Source: Alphaproteobacteria bacterium
GTDB lineage: Bacteria > Pseudomonadota > Alphaproteobacteria > M2410
DNA length: 6,239 bases
Direction: 5' to 3'
NCBI GenBank assembly: GCA_021774955.1
Contig: JAJFIN010000035.1
Coordinates: forward strand, 1-6,239
Made by a program: the position numbers and the translations under genes. Positions 6,212 through 6,239 of this stretch are shown here, piece after piece (the first letter of the stretch is position 1; every line of letters begins with the position of its first letter). A model generated the notes under the pieces. It worked only from the letters and a program-made list of their open reading frames with translations. It was not told the DNA's origin and did no database searches.

Positions 6212-6239
6212 TCCAAAATAATGCAAATTAAAAAAAATC

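Overview
The window reads as a stretch of an alphaproteobacterial chromosome of moderate GC content. The basis is the tryptophan-containing form of the family 4 uracil-DNA glycosylase, its divergent pairing with an electron transfer flavoprotein-ubiquinone oxidoreductase (ETF-QO), and the style of the TPR lipoprotein; the lineage call rests on remembered family patterns, not on a search. No rRNA, tRNA, CRISPR array, insertion sequence or phage gene is visible.

Layout from left to right. A TPR-repeat lipoprotein gene on the minus strand runs off the left edge (1-499). Upstream of it on the same strand, 64 bp away, is a complete ETF-QO gene (564-2237), which carries electrons from acyl-CoA and amino-acid dehydrogenases, via ETF, to the ubiquinone pool. 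A 256-bp divergent control region (2238-2493) holds a plausible sigma70-type promoter in each direction. To its right on the plus strand are a family 4 uracil-DNA glycosylase with a TTG start (2494-3336) and, 33 bp later, a luciferase-like flavin/F420 oxidoreductase (3370-4257); these two probably share a transcript. A 342-bp gene-free stretch follows, with one weak terminator-like hairpin. Then come a DUF4386-type multi-pass membrane protein (4600-5334, plus) and, convergent with only 3 bp between stop codons, an AraC-family regulator (5338-6153, minus) whose N-terminal sensor domain looks shorter than usual. The right end is a short AT-rich stretch that probably carries the regulator's promoter.

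The left half looks like core housekeeping (respiratory electron entry, DNA repair, an envelope lipoprotein). The right half looks accessory (oxidoreductase of unknown substrate, membrane protein of unknown function, regulator). I see no convincing new multi-gene system. The points most worth a second look are the glycosylase lacking two of the four iron-sulfur cysteines of its family, the N-terminally short AraC regulator with family-like codons just upstream of its apparent start, and a GC-rich palindrome in the first codons of the DUF4386 gene.
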